Shown here in pieces: positions 17,643-28,807 of a stretch of 64,000 nt of DNA. The notes beneath the pieces were generated by a model. It had not been told where the DNA came from and did not search any database. It was given only the letters and a program-made list of their open reading frames with translations. The position numbers and the translations under genes are program-made. Origin of the DNA: Porphyromonas circumdentaria (GTDB lineage: Bacteria > Bacteroidota > Bacteroidia > Bacteroidales > Porphyromonadaceae); contig NZ_FUXE01000003.1 of the NCBI RefSeq assembly GCF_900167105.1, positions 105,734 to 169,733 of the forward strand. The letters are read 5' to 3'. Every line of letters begins with the position of its first letter. The stretch's first letter is position 1.

Positions 17643-18974
17643 ATGAAAAAATGGAGTAAAAAATTGATCTTTATAGCCCTTGTTGCTCTTTTATGTGAAG
17701 GGCATAGCTATGCCCAAGTAGCATTCGAAGGGGCTTCTTTTGCCAAAGTAGAGTTAACCTCACCTCTGGCTTTGAAAGTCTATATGGTGCATCCTAAGGG
17801 GGAGAATTTTACACTTCGTATTGAGGGAAAGCAGACGGATAAAATTAAAACTTATAAACAGCAAGCAAGCGAATGGGAGTTTGTAACAAATGCGGTCTAC
17901 AACAATGGAGTTTGGGTTATTCCCAATGCCCCATTGGATAGAGGGTATATTGTAGAGGGTGGTTCTCTCGCTGAATCCTCGTTCTATTGGTTGGTGGATT
18001 ACCGTCGCTACCCTATTCCTAAAGAGGGACTTTCCGTTTTTCATGCTCCCGAAGCTCCTTGCCAGCAAGTGCAGATAACAGCTTCTACGCCTTTCCAAAC
18101 CTTTCACTGTTTTTCTCCCGAGGGGGAATTACTTCCTATAGCTCGTAAATTTACCGTTCGCTTTGACGATCTTTTTTACGATGCTGCTAAGCAAGAGTTT
18201 ATCCCTAAGGAAACCACCCTTCAAGTAGAGCCTAAAAACGGAGAATTGCTATTTACCTCGTCTCTCAAAACTACTGATTATAAGGTGGTAGGCGATGAGT
18301 ACACTACCCCTCTTTCCATACAGCAAAAAGAGGTAGCCACAAATGTGCTCGTGCCTAACCGTTTGGAAGTACACCCACGCTACAAGCTGAATGGAGAGGA
18401 AGTACAGAGCTTTGGTAAGGAACTCTCTGCCCCTGCCGAAGTACAGATGGAAGCCATCGTAAATAACCCATCGACTACTTTGGTTTCTTGGCGAATTATT
18501 TCTGGCAATCAAGTAACAGAGGCCGCACCTATCATTATGCAGTATAACGGTACGGGGACGACATTCCGTTTCGAACAGGCTGGAGGGTATACTATTATTC
18601 TCGAAGCCTCTTCTCAAACAGGCACATGTAGAGTATCGGCAGAGCCTGTAACTCTTTACATACAGACCTCTCAGCTGGAAGTTCCCAATGCTTTCAGTCC
18701 CAACTCTTCTCCTGGGATAAACGATGTTTTCCGTGTGGTACACAAATCTATTGTAAAGTTTGAAGCAAGCATTTTTAATGAATGGGGCAATCTTTTGTAT
18801 CGCTGGAACGATCCCAATGGCGGTTGGGATGGCACTTACAATGGCCGTTGGGTAGAAGGAGGCGTTTATTACTATGTTATTCGAGCCGAAGGAGCAGATG
18901 GCAAAAAGTATGACCTCAAAGGACATATAAATATTTTGCAGACCGATTTGCAAGAGCAAATAACACCTCTATAA
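17643..18974 (+). CDS. Secreted protein with type IX secretion type B C-terminal domain
   Basis: A 443-residue protein with a signal peptide ending near SYAQ (residue 25), an N-terminal beta-rich region (about 26-240), a PKD/Ig-like segment (about 245-345) and a C-terminal domain starting VPNAFSPNSSPGINDVFRV. That start, with the following ASIFNEWGNLLYRW and GGWDGTYNGR stretches, is the gliding-motility-associated C-terminal (CHU_C, type B) domain used by type IX secretion substrates. Final segment YDLKGHINIL fits the family. It follows the exporter genes by 30 bases. The function of the N-terminal part is not recognised. If the organism has a type IX system, the protein is exported across the outer membrane. 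Confidence 0.85.
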   Translation: MKKWSKKLIFIALVALLCEGHSYAQVAFEGASFAKVELTSPLALKVYMVHPKGENFTLRIEGKQTDKIKTYKQQASEWEFVTNAVYNNGVWVIPNAPLDRGYIVEGGSLAESSFYWLVDYRRYPIPKEGLSVFHAPEAPCQQVQITASTPFQTFHCFSPEGELLPIARKFTVRFDDLFYDAAKQEFIPKETTLQVEPKNGELLFTSSLKTTDYKVVGDEYTTPLSIQQKEVATNVLVPNRLEVHPRYKLNGEEVQSFGKELSAPAEVQMEAIVNNPSTTLVSWRIISGNQVTEAAPIIMQYNGTGTTFRFEQAGGYTIILEASSQTGTCRVSAEPVTLYIQTSQLEVPNAFSPNSSPGINDVFRVVHKSIVKFEASIFNEWGNLLYRWNDPNGGWDGTYNGRWVEGGVYYYVIRAEGADGKKYDLKGHINILQTDLQEQITPL

Positions 18975-19073
18975 CTAAGACCTTTATAATTTGAGTGTAA
19001 CGAATCCTAAACTCATAGAAGAGGCAGGAGGTTATAAGCATTTCCCCCCTTACAGCGTAGATTCACAATACAA

Positions 19074-19125
19074 TTAGCCCATAAGGAATGTGTACGTCTT
19101 CTTGTACATCCTCCTTATGGGCTAA
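19074..19125. terminator. Long hairpin between convergent genes
   Basis: A perfect 14-bp stem, TTAGCCCATAAGGA (19074-19087) with its complement at 19112-19125, topped by an inner TGTAC/GTACA pair. It lies between the type B CTD gene and the convergent SDR gene and can act as a terminator for both. U-runs are short, so an additional function is possible. Confidence 0.65.
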
Positions 19126-19169
19126 ATCTTTATGTTGGGAATTGAAAGCCCAACTATCTCCCGAAAGTA

Positions 19170-19940
19170 TTACTGCTTAAAGAAGTCTCTGCTTGAGCCT
19201 TGTGCTTTGGGTAGTACCAACATGTCTGCTAAGCACACATGATCGGGTAGATTCAAAGCTGCTGCAATACAATCTGCAATATCTTCTCCCGTTAGCGGAG
19301 TATAGCCTTTATATACGTTTTCTGCACGACCTGCATCTTGGTGAAAACGTACTAAAGAGAACTCTGTTTCTACCGCCCCTGGAGCTATCTGAGTAACCTT
19401 TATACCGTACTGATGCATATCTATTCGCATAGCTTTAGAAAGAGCATCTACGGCATGCTTAGTAGCACAATAAACATTGCCATTGGGGTAAACTTCTCTT
19501 CCAGCAATCGAACCGATATTAAAAATATGCCCCTTTTTGCGCTCTATCATAGAAGGAGCGACTACCCGAGTTACATAGAGTAGTCCCTTGATATTGGTAT
19601 CTATCATCTGCTCCCAGTCCTCCAACAAACCCTCTTGGATAGGCTCTAAACCTGCAGCTAAACCTGCGTTATTTATCAATACTTCTATGGCTTGCCACTC
19701 CTCGGGAAGATGAAGCAAATTCTTCTCTACTTCGTCATTCTTGCGCACATCGAAATTCAAAGAAAGGACTTCTGTATTACACTCTTTTCGGAGCTCTTGG
19801 GCAATCTCATCCAAACGTTCTTTTCTACGTCCTGTTATGATTACTCTATACCCCATTTTTGCCAGTTTGCAGGCTGTGGCCTTTCCTATACCCGACGTAG
19901 CCCCTGTTACAAGAGCTATAGGACCTTTTGTAGTACTCAT
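19170..19940 (-). CDS. Short-chain dehydrogenase, YdfG-like
   Basis: NAD(P)-dependent oxidoreductase of the classical SDR family, 256 residues. It has the cofactor motif TGATSGIG (12-19), NNAG near 90-93, catalytic Ser144, and YxxxK with Tyr157 and Lys161. The arginines GRRKER after the second strand suggest NADPH. Close in layout to YdfG/serine 3-dehydrogenase-type enzymes that oxidise 3-hydroxy acids, but the substrate is unproven. The frame opens at a TTG at 19997 inside the ROK gene; the ATG at 19940 begins the conserved N-terminus and lies 37 bases after the ROK stop. Confidence 0.9.
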   Translation of the reverse strand: MSTTKGPIALVTGATSGIGKATACKLAKMGYRVIITGRRKERLDEIAQELRKECNTEVLSLNFDVRKNDEVEKNLLHLPEEWQAIEVLINNAGLAAGLEPIQEGLLEDWEQMIDTNIKGLLYVTRVVAPSMIERKKGHIFNIGSIAGREVYPNGNVYCATKHAVDALSKAMRIDMHQYGIKVTQIAPGAVETEFSLVRFHQDAGRAENVYKGYTPLTGEDIADCIAAALNLPDHVCLADMLVLPKAQGSSRDFFKQ

Positions 19941-19977
19941 AAAAAATAGTATGCTAATATTGATTTTGGCTTTGGTA

Positions 19978-20943
19978 TTATTTTGCTTCCCAAGCAATTG
20001 CAGCTGCCCCCAATATGGCAGAGTCGGCAGCTGGTAGCGAAGAGAAAAGTAACTTAGGAGGCGTGTACACCTTCAACAAATTGGCATAGAAAGCTCCCTT
20101 TAACGGGTTCATTAAAAGATCTCCTGCAGCAGCAAGACCTCCAAAGAGAACAAAGGCCTCAGGACTGGAAAAGGTTACAAAATCGGCCAACGTTTCTCCC
20201 AAGATTTTACCCGTAAAGTTAAAGATATCGATAGCCGTAACATCTCCCCTTGATGCGGCTTCAAAAATATCTTTAGAGGTTAGTTTTTCTCGCTCTATAT
20301 TTCGTAAGAGAGTTGGCTCTGAGCGCGCATCTAAAAACTCATGTGCTGTGCGAACAATCCCAGATGCCGAGCAGTAAGTTTCTAAACATCCATTTCTGCC
20401 ACATCCACACTTACGACCGTTGCGTCGTACGATGAAGTGCCCCAACTCCCCAGCTAAACTATCGGAACCGTACAGTATCTTTTCATTGACAACAATACCA
20501 CTTCCCACTCCCGTACCTAAAGTTATCATAATAAAATTCTTCAAGCCTTTAGCTACACCGTACATCATTTCTCCTATTGCTGCAGCTTTGGCATCGTTGG
20601 TGAGTATGGTTGGGAGTTGTAGTCGTGTCGAGAGCATCTCTACTATGGGTAAAGTTTTTTTCCAAGAAAGATTGGTGGCAAAGTCTATTGTTCCCGTATA
20701 GTAATTCCCATTAGGAGCTCCAATGCCTACAGAGCGCACCGACTCTTTCAGACTATTCTCCTCAATCAACAGAGATATTTTTTCTGCTAAATGATTTACA
20801 AAAGCTTCCGCATTGTCTCCATATTCCTGCGTTTTCAAGGAATTGACCGCTACGATAGTACCTCTTGCATCCACTATTCCAAAGACAGTGTTTGTACCGC
20901 CCACATCTACTCCTACAACGTATGATTTAGTCATATCTAACAT
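19978..20943 (-). CDS. ROK-family sugar kinase, probable glucokinase
   Basis: A 321-residue kinase with the ATP-binding DVGGTNT at 13-19, catalytic Asp in LTNDAKAAA (D117), the ELGHF motif at 166-170 and the ROK zinc cluster C179-G-C-G-R-N-G-C186. The zinc motif and length fit ROK glucokinases or N-acetylmannosamine kinases; no DNA-binding domain is present, so it is an enzyme and not a NagC-type repressor. A second ATG at 20934 is equally possible as start. It shares the minus strand with the SDR gene and probably forms a two-gene operon. Confidence 0.9.
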   Translation of the reverse strand: MLDMTKSYVVGVDVGGTNTVFGIVDARGTIVAVNSLKTQEYGDNAEAFVNHLAEKISLLIEENSLKESVRSVGIGAPNGNYYTGTIDFATNLSWKKTLPIVEMLSTRLQLPTILTNDAKAAAIGEMMYGVAKGLKNFIMITLGTGVGSGIVVNEKILYGSDSLAGELGHFIVRRNGRKCGCGRNGCLETYCSASGIVRTAHEFLDARSEPTLLRNIEREKLTSKDIFEAASRGDVTAIDIFNFTGKILGETLADFVTFSSPEAFVLFGGLAAAGDLLMNPLKGAFYANLLKVYTPPKLLFSSLPAADSAILGAAAIAWEAK

Positions 20944-20963
20944 TTACATATCAAGATGGAGGA

Positions 20964-20971
20964 CAAAGGTA
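20964..20971 (-). promoter_or_regulatory. Candidate -7 element for the ROK kinase gene
   Basis: TACCTTTG on the minus strand, about 21 bases before the ATG at 20943. No clear -33 box at the right distance. Confidence 0.45.
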
Positions 20972-21126
20972 AGTATTAATGGCGATTATTAGATATTTTT
21001 CTCTTTATGGCGATAATAATCGAGAAAGAGGAATGAAATACCTATAATAAAACATATATTTGAAAAGGGGGGGTGGCGAGTATTCAATATGTTTTATTAA
21101 GTAAAAGCCTCCCTTTGGCACAATGT

Positions 21127-21161
21127 TTTTCGCTCTTTGATTGCTTTAATAAGAGCGAAAA
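21127..21161. repeat. 11-bp inverted repeat between the divergent ROK and thi genes
   Basis: Arms TTTTCGCTCTT (21127-21137) and AAGAGCGAAAA (21151-21161) with a 13-base loop. No U-run follows on either strand, so it does not look like a standard terminator. It lies upstream of the thi promoter and could be an operator or a structural element. Confidence 0.5.
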
Positions 21162-21184
21162 GAAACAAGAAGCGGGGAAGAAAT

Positions 21185-21216
21185 ATTGTTTTCTACATAT
21201 TATAATGATAACTTTG
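21185..21216 (+). promoter_or_regulatory. Promoter of the thiamin operon
   Basis: -33 ATTG (21185-21188) and -7 TAACTTTG (21209-21216) with 20 bases between them, an excellent Bacteroidota promoter. Transcription would start near 21222, so the TPP riboswitch that follows lies at the very 5' end of the transcript. Confidence 0.7.
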
Positions 21217-21245
21217 CGACGGATTGGAATAAAACATCTAATCTT

Positions 21246-21343
21246 TCTTGGGGGTGCCGATAGAGATTTTGACAAATCTCCCTTTCGGCTGAGAGGATAC
21301 CCGTGACCTGATCCAGATAATACTGGCGTAGGCAAAGAACAAT
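21246..21343 (+). ncRNA. TPP riboswitch (THI element)
   Basis: The aptamer shows all the conserved blocks in order: GGGGGTGCC (P1/P2 side), CGGCTGAGAGGATACCC (J3/2 and the pyrimidine-sensing CUGAGA), then GACCTGATCCAGATAATACTGGCG split across J2/4 and P4/P5, closing with GTAGGCAAAG. It binds thiamin diphosphate and should shut down the downstream thi genes when TPP is plentiful. The expression platform lies between here and 21461; a T-run near 21402-21417 follows GATTGGG, which can partly pair with CAATC just after the aptamer, but the exact mechanism is not clear. Confidence 0.93.
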
Positions 21344-21461
21344 CTTTGAAGTGGCTATTTGCTGTCGCGGTTACCTCTACTTATCCCCATGTACGATTGG
21401 GTTGTTTTTGAAATTCTTGTCCGACAATAAATAAGGTGGAGAGACTGAATACTTATCTATT

Positions 21462-23502
<2,041 letters not shown>

Positions 23503-23522
23503 TTTTTTGCAGTAGAATACCT

Positions 23523-25523
23523 ATGTTGGTCGTTATTACTCCCCCAGAGGCAACTCCAAGAGAAATTGTACGTTATAATCGTCTGTTCCAGTTGGGGTTG
23601 CACACGTTACATCTTCGCATACCGAGTGCTACTCGAGAAGAATACAAGGCTTGCATCCAAGCTATCCACCCCGAGTTTCGACATCGAGTAGTTTTGTGCG
23701 ACCATTTCGATTTGGGGGAGGTAACGGGCACGGGAGGTGTTCACTTGCGAAAAGATCAAATATCTCTGTGGCGACAGTGGCAAGGCATCAATAGAGGAAG
23801 AGTTTCCGTCTCGGCTCACTCGATTGAAGAGCTACAACAACTTCCTTTCATACCTACTTATGCTTTACTTAGTCCCCTATTTGAGAGTATATCCAAACTC
23901 GACTATCCAGGAAACTTAGATAGAAGTGAGTGCAAAAAAAATCTCCCTCTTCTACCCTTTCCTGTGGTAGCGTTAGGAGGAATCACACCCGAAAGACAGA
24001 GTGAGGCTTTGAATTATGGTTTCTCAGGGGTAGCTATTTTGGGAGATTTGGCTCTGGCAGGAGAGTACCTCGAGGAGGCTTTCCTACACTATTCCCAACC
24101 AGAAGTATTGACCATAGCAGGTCACGACCCTACTTCGGGAGCAGGTCTTACGGCAGACATACGAGCAATAGAAAGTAACGATGCCTATCCTCTATCGGTA
24201 TGTTCTTCTCTTACGGCACAAAACGAAAAAGACTTCAAGGCTTTATTTCCTGTTGATGTGAAAGAACCTCTTGATATTCTTTTGAAAAATCACCATCCTA
24301 TGGTTTGTAAAATAGGATTGATTTCTTGCTTAGATCAGGGTATCGAGATTGCCAAAAAACTGAGAGACAAAAAAGTACGCTATATCATTTGGGACCCAAT
24401 ACTAAAGACCTCGGCATCGGAGAAGAGTCTTCATGATTCTTTCCCTAAAGAAAGAATCAAAGAACTCCTTTCATTAGTTACCCTAATAACTCCCAATTAT
24501 CCAGAGTCGATGACTTTATTCGGAACAACAGATCCGATAGAATTATCTCTTTTTGCATCGGAGTATCGGGTATATATATTACTCAAAGGGGGACATAACA
24601 GTTCTCTTCAAAATGTTTCGACCGATCTACTATTTTCTCCCGATGGGGAAATGGCAAGATATACGGTACCTCGAACCCCTTTCGATAAGCACGGTACTGG
24701 GTGTGTGCTCTCGGCAGTGATAGCCACCCTATTATCTCATGGTTACGATTTACCCTCGGCTTGCAGAGGGGCACAATGGAAAACAGACACCTATCGACGC
24801 TCGAGTAAAGCCCTATTAGGAACACACAAAAGAGTCGAAAGTATAGAAAAACAACTCCGACTGCATTCTTGCCATCTGCAGTATATTACAGATTCACTTG
24901 AGCTACCTGAGCTCCTTTTTAAGACGCAACAAGTTTTGGAAGGAGGTGTACGCTGGATTCAGTTACGCATGAAAGGAGTCTCCTCTCAGAAGAGACTTGA
25001 AGCGGCTTTTGCTCTAAAAGAATTGATGCAAAAATACATTGGGAGTACTCTAATTATTAATGATGATTTAGAAACAGCCTTAGCCTGCGATGCACATGGG
25101 GTACACCTTGGATTGGAAGATGTATCCCCAGCAACTGCACGAAAGGTTTTGGGTTTAGGCAAAATAATCGGGGGGACCTGCAATACCGTAGCTGACATCG
25201 CTCAAAGAGCTCTTGAGGGAGTAGACTACATCGGAATAGGCCCCTATAGATCAACCACTACTAAAAAAGTCCTTAGTCCTGTCTTGGGAATAGAGGGAAT
25301 AAAGGCTCTTTCTGCCTACAATCAGCAGTTGCCAGTACCTATTCCTTTATTTGCTATTGGGGGTATCGAAACCTCCGATTTTATCGATCTATCTTCCTTA
25401 GACCTACAAGGGATAGCTTTATCTGGGGCTATTAACCGCTCGGGAGATATTACAGAAACAGCTAAGTCTATCACGCAGACCATACAGCAACTATTTACAC
25501 AAAGTAAAAAAAGACCTATTTAA
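23523..25523 (+). CDS. TenI-ThiD-ThiE trifunctional-type fusion
   Basis: One 666-residue chain with three thiamin domains. Residues 1-190 form a degenerate ThiE/TenI-like barrel (VVITPPEA, GGVHLRKD, SVSAHS, ALLSPLFESISK, ALGGI); it keeps the fold motifs but has LCDH where active ThiE has NDD. Residues 195-450 are ThiD, the HMP-phosphate kinase (TIAGHDPTSGAGLTADIRA, GTGCVLSAVIATLL). Residues about 455-660 are a complete ThiE, thiamin phosphate synthase (QLRMKG, INDD, GVHLGLEDV, GIGPYRSTTTK, FAIGGI). The first domain may be a TenI-type thiazole tautomerase working with ThiG. No frameshift is visible between the domains, so this is a true fusion. Part of the thi operon. Confidence 0.92.
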   Translation: MLVVITPPEATPREIVRYNRLFQLGLHTLHLRIPSATREEYKACIQAIHPEFRHRVVLCDHFDLGEVTGTGGVHLRKDQISLWRQWQGINRGRVSVSAHSIEELQQLPFIPTYALLSPLFESISKLDYPGNLDRSECKKNLPLLPFPVVALGGITPERQSEALNYGFSGVAILGDLALAGEYLEEAFLHYSQPEVLTIAGHDPTSGAGLTADIRAIESNDAYPLSVCSSLTAQNEKDFKALFPVDVKEPLDILLKNHHPMVCKIGLISCLDQGIEIAKKLRDKKVRYIIWDPILKTSASEKSLHDSFPKERIKELLSLVTLITPNYPESMTLFGTTDPIELSLFASEYRVYILLKGGHNSSLQNVSTDLLFSPDGEMARYTVPRTPFDKHGTGCVLSAVIATLLSHGYDLPSACRGAQWKTDTYRRSSKALLGTHKRVESIEKQLRLHSCHLQYITDSLELPELLFKTQQVLEGGVRWIQLRMKGVSSQKRLEAAFALKELMQKYIGSTLIINDDLETALACDAHGVHLGLEDVSPATARKVLGLGKIIGGTCNTVADIAQRALEGVDYIGIGPYRSTTTKKVLSPVLGIEGIKALSAYNQQLPVPIPLFAIGGIETSDFIDLSSLDLQGIALSGAINRSGDITETAKSITQTIQQLFTQSKKRPI

Positions 25524-25534
25524 TAGTTTAATCT

Positions 25535-26305
25535 ATGCAACCTCTTATTTTATCTGGAGAGAAGTTCTCATCTCGTCTCTTCTTAGGAACAGGCAAATTT
25601 GCTTCTAATGAATTGATGTGCAATGCCATTATAGCCTCTGAAAGCGAATTGGTAACAGTAGCATTAAAGAGGGTAGAAATGAATAACGAACATGATACAC
25701 TAATTGCCTCTATATCTCAATCGGGTGTAAGACTTATGCCCAATACTTCGGGTACTCACAATGCCGAGGAGGCAATTTTCGCCTCTCGTTTGGCCTACGA
25801 AGCTTTTGGCTCTAAGATTGTAAAAATCGAAATACACCCCGACCCTAAATACCTCCTTCCAGATCCTTTTGAGACGCTGAAGGCAACTGAAGTACTCGCC
25901 AAAGAGGGCTTTATTGTAATGCCTTACATCCAAGCAGACCCTATACTTTGCAAATATCTTGAAGATGCAGGGGCTGCAGCTGTAATGCCCTTGGGAGCTC
26001 CCATTGGCACAAATAAGGGATTAAAGACTAAGGACTTACTACAAATTATTATAGAGCAGAGCCGAGTGCCTGTTGTTATCGACGCGGGATTAGGAGCTCC
26101 TTCTCATGCAGCGGAGGCAATGGAGATGGGGGCAGATGCTGTTTTGGTTAACACAGCTGTTGCTTCTGCGGGAGATCCTGTAGCGATGGCTCTGGCTTTT
26201 AAGGAAGCTGTTGTTGCGGGGAGAAGAGCCTATGAAGCAGGATTACCCTCGGTGGGACACTCTGCCGCTGCTACCTCTCCCGTGGATACATTCTTTGGGC
26301 TATAA
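25535..26305 (+). CDS. thiG: Thiazole synthase ThiG
   Basis: Builds the thiazole phosphate carboxylate from DXP, dehydroglycine and ThiS-thiocarboxylate. The 256-residue TIM barrel shows [10 protein letters not shown] near the N-terminus, the [14 protein letters not shown] strand with the Schiff-base lysine, [13 protein letters not shown], and the phosphate-binding end [26 protein letters not shown] split over strands 7 and 8. Length is normal. It is 11 bases after the fusion gene and 36 before thiH, which supplies dehydroglycine. Confidence 0.96.
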   Translation: MQPLILSGEKFSSRLFLGTGKFASNELMCNAIIASESELVTVALKRVEMNNEHDTLIASISQSGVRLMPNTSGTHNAEEAIFASRLAYEAFGSKIVKIEIHPDPKYLLPDPFETLKATEVLAKEGFIVMPYIQADPILCKYLEDAGAAAVMPLGAPIGTNKGLKTKDLLQIIIEQSRVPVVIDAGLGAPSHAAEAMEMGADAVLVNTAVASAGDPVAMALAFKEAVVAGRRAYEAGLPSVGHSAAATSPVDTFFGL

Positions 26306-26341
26306 TTTTAAGACAAAACATACACCACTCTTTGTAATACA

Positions 26342-27451
26342 ATGACGACGTTTTATGACGAATTAAGGAAACTCAATTGGGAAGCAGAAGAGGAGTCTAT
26401 ATTCAAAAAAACTACCCTCGATGTACAGCGTGCTCTCCAAAAAGATCGATGTAACTTAGAGGACTTCAAGGCCTTTATCTCTCCAGCAGCAGAACCATTT
26501 CTGAGAGAAATGGCAATCAAAGCCGAGCAGCTTACCATCAAACGCTATGGACGTACCATACAAATGTATGTTCCCCTCTATGTATCAAACTACTGCACAA
26601 ACTCGTGCGTATACTGCGGGTTTAGTTGCCATAATCAAATACACCGTGTAAAACTTGATATTCCTCAAATCTTAGAAGAAATAGCCGTTCTAAAGAAGTG
26701 GGGATTTCGTCATCTTCTCCTCGTTTCGGGAGAGTCTGCCAAACTGACAGACGCCTCCTACTACGAAGAGGTTATAAATGCAGTACGGCCACACTTTGCT
26801 CAAATATCCCTTGAGGTACAGCCCCTAACTACCGATGAGTACCGACGCATGTATAACGCGGGTATTAGTTATGTCTGTGTGTATCAAGAAACTTATAATG
26901 AGAAGAAATATCCCGAGTTTCATCCCAGAGGCGAGAAGGCGAACTTTCGCTACCGTTTGGAAACCCCCGATAGATGCGGAACCGCGGGTATACAGAAGAT
27001 AGGCATAGGAGCCCTACTGGGACTTCAAAACTGGCGCACTGATTCATTCTTTACAGCTCTTCACCTAAATTATCTTGAACGCACACACTGGAAGACAAAA
27101 TACTCTATTTCCCTTCCCCGCCTGCGTCCTCATGTGGGTGATTTTACGCCAGAGGATCCCATAAATGACAAACAGATGGCACAACTAATTTGTGCCTATA
27201 GATTGTTCGATCCAGAGGTCGATATATCTCTCTCTACACGTGAGAGTTCTGCTTTTAGAGACATGGCTATGCGCATTGGGGCAACCACGATGAGTGCCGC
27301 ATCAAGCACAGAACCAGGAGGGTATGCCACAAAGCACGAAGAGTTAGAGCAATTCGAGATCAATGATGCCCGCACTGTTGAGGAGATGGCAGAGGCCATT
27401 CGGGCTAATGGATATGAACCCGTCTGGAAGGATTGGGATGAGTGGCTATAA
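26342..27451 (+). CDS. thiH: Tyrosine lyase ThiH, radical SAM
   Basis: Cleaves tyrosine to p-cresol and dehydroglycine for thiazole synthesis. The 369 residues contain the radical SAM cluster motif C85-x3-C89-x2-C92 (CTNSCVYC), LEVQPLTTDEY, GALLGLQNWR and the C-terminal BATS domain ending ISLSTRES...SAASSTEPGGY. This is the anaerobic route (ThiH), not the oxygen-dependent glycine oxidase ThiO, which fits an anaerobe. Last recognised thi gene; a symporter follows 29 bases later. Confidence 0.96.
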   Translation: MTTFYDELRKLNWEAEEESIFKKTTLDVQRALQKDRCNLEDFKAFISPAAEPFLREMAIKAEQLTIKRYGRTIQMYVPLYVSNYCTNSCVYCGFSCHNQIHRVKLDIPQILEEIAVLKKWGFRHLLLVSGESAKLTDASYYEEVINAVRPHFAQISLEVQPLTTDEYRRMYNAGISYVCVYQETYNEKKYPEFHPRGEKANFRYRLETPDRCGTAGIQKIGIGALLGLQNWRTDSFFTALHLNYLERTHWKTKYSISLPRLRPHVGDFTPEDPINDKQMAQLICAYRLFDPEVDISLSTRESSAFRDMAMRIGATTMSAASSTEPGGYATKHEELEQFEINDARTVEEMAEAIRANGYEPVWKDWDEWL

Positions 27452-27480
27452 ATTAGGATGTTTAGAGATAGAGATAGTAG

Positions 27481-28641
27481 ATGAAAAGTTTTCGCATAGG
27501 CCTATTGCCTCGTATCATAATTGCAATTGTATTAGGGGTTTTATTCGGACAAATACTCCCCCTATCAGTAGTGCGTATTTTCAAAACCTTTAATGGACTT
27601 TTTGGGGAGTTTTTGACTTTCTGTATTCCCCTTATTATACTTGGTCTAGTTAGTGTAGCCATTGCTGGGATAGGCAAAGGAGCAGGAAGAATGCTTTTTT
27701 TAACCGTAGCCATTGCCTATGGTGCGACGATTTTTTCGGGCGGATTGGCTTATGTAACAAGTATGTTTACCTTTCCTTCTCTTATAGATGGGTCTCAGTC
27801 TTTGCAGAGCATAACGGAAACGGGCACTACCCCTCTCCCTTACTTTTCAATAGAGATTCCCCCACTGCTCAATGTAATGACGGCTTTGGTACTGGCTTTT
27901 CTCCTAGGGCTCGGAATGGCTTCTTTGACCTCCAATGCCCTAAAAAAAGCTTGTGAAGACTTTGAGCAGATTATCACCAAAGTTATTACCTCCGTAATTG
28001 TACCCCTATTACCTTTCTACATATTTGGGATTTTCTTAGAGATGACGTTCACGGGAAAGGCTTGGAATATCATGATGGTCTTCATTAAAATCATAGGTGT
28101 AATCTTCATTTTACACATAGGACTTTTGGGGTTACAATATACCATAGCAGGACTTATTGCACGTCGTAATCCATTCCGTCTTTTATGGACCATGTTACCC
28201 GCTTATTTTACGGCTTTAGGTACTCAGTCTTCGGCGGCAACTATTCCCGTTACTTTGGAACAGACACAACGAAACGGAGTAGCTCCCCATGTTGCAGGTT
28301 TTGTTGTACCACTATGTGCTACTATCCATCTATCTGGTAGTACGTTGAAAATAGTTTCTTGTGCTGTTGCCCTGATGATGATGTTGGGTATGCCCATTGA
28401 CCCCCTTCAATTTGTAGGTTTTATCCTTATGTTGGGGGTGACTATGGTAGCAGCTCCAGGTGTTCCAGGAGGAGCAATAATGGCATGCCTCGGTATTCTT
28501 AACTCTATATTGGGTTTTGATGAAGCAACTCAAGCTCTCATGATCGCTCTCTATATCGCCATGGACAGTTTTGGAACGGCTTGTAACGTAACAGGCGATG
28601 GGGCTATAGCACTAATTGTAAACAAGTTAGTTAAGCTCTAA
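27481..28641 (+). CDS. Dicarboxylate/amino acid:cation symporter
   Basis: A 386-residue DAACS-family transporter with eight or so hydrophobic segments and the two re-entrant-loop signatures: the serine-rich QSSAATIPV, and the sequence MDSFGTACNVTGDGAIALIVNKL, where the family has the N-x-x-G-D substrate and sodium site. Probably takes up C4-dicarboxylates, glutamate/aspartate or serine/threonine with Na+ or H+. It is 29 bases after thiH and may be read with the thi operon, but no direct link to thiamin is known; co-transcription is inference. Confidence 0.9.
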   Translation: MKSFRIGLLPRIIIAIVLGVLFGQILPLSVVRIFKTFNGLFGEFLTFCIPLIILGLVSVAIAGIGKGAGRMLFLTVAIAYGATIFSGGLAYVTSMFTFPSLIDGSQSLQSITETGTTPLPYFSIEIPPLLNVMTALVLAFLLGLGMASLTSNALKKACEDFEQIITKVITSVIVPLLPFYIFGIFLEMTFTGKAWNIMMVFIKIIGVIFILHIGLLGLQYTIAGLIARRNPFRLLWTMLPAYFTALGTQSSAATIPVTLEQTQRNGVAPHVAGFVVPLCATIHLSGSTLKIVSCAVALMMMLGMPIDPLQFVGFILMLGVTMVAAPGVPGGAIMACLGILNSILGFDEATQALMIALYIAMDSFGTACNVTGDGAIALIVNKLVKL

Positions 28642-28753
28642 AATGGCTTTATAGCTCTACAAACTCATATTAAAAAGAGAGGGACTCCTAATCCAACAGG
28701 TAACAACTCTTTTTAGAGAACGGAAAAATGTTCTAACTTTTTCTTAAAAGAGA

Positions 28754-28785
28754 TTTCACTATAGCCTACAAAAAGAGTATTTTTG
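28754..28785 (+). promoter_or_regulatory. Promoter upstream of the TsaC/YwlC gene
   Basis: -33 TTTC (28754-28757) and -7 TATTTTTG (28778-28785) spaced 20 bases, starting a plus-strand cluster at 28808. One mismatch in the -33 box. Confidence 0.55.
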
Positions 28786-28807
28786 CGAGCAAAGACTTTC
28801 CAAATCA

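Noticed and set aside
21073..21306. A 77-codon frame upstream of thiS
   Set aside because: It spans the thi promoter and the TPP aptamer, which explain the sequence better.
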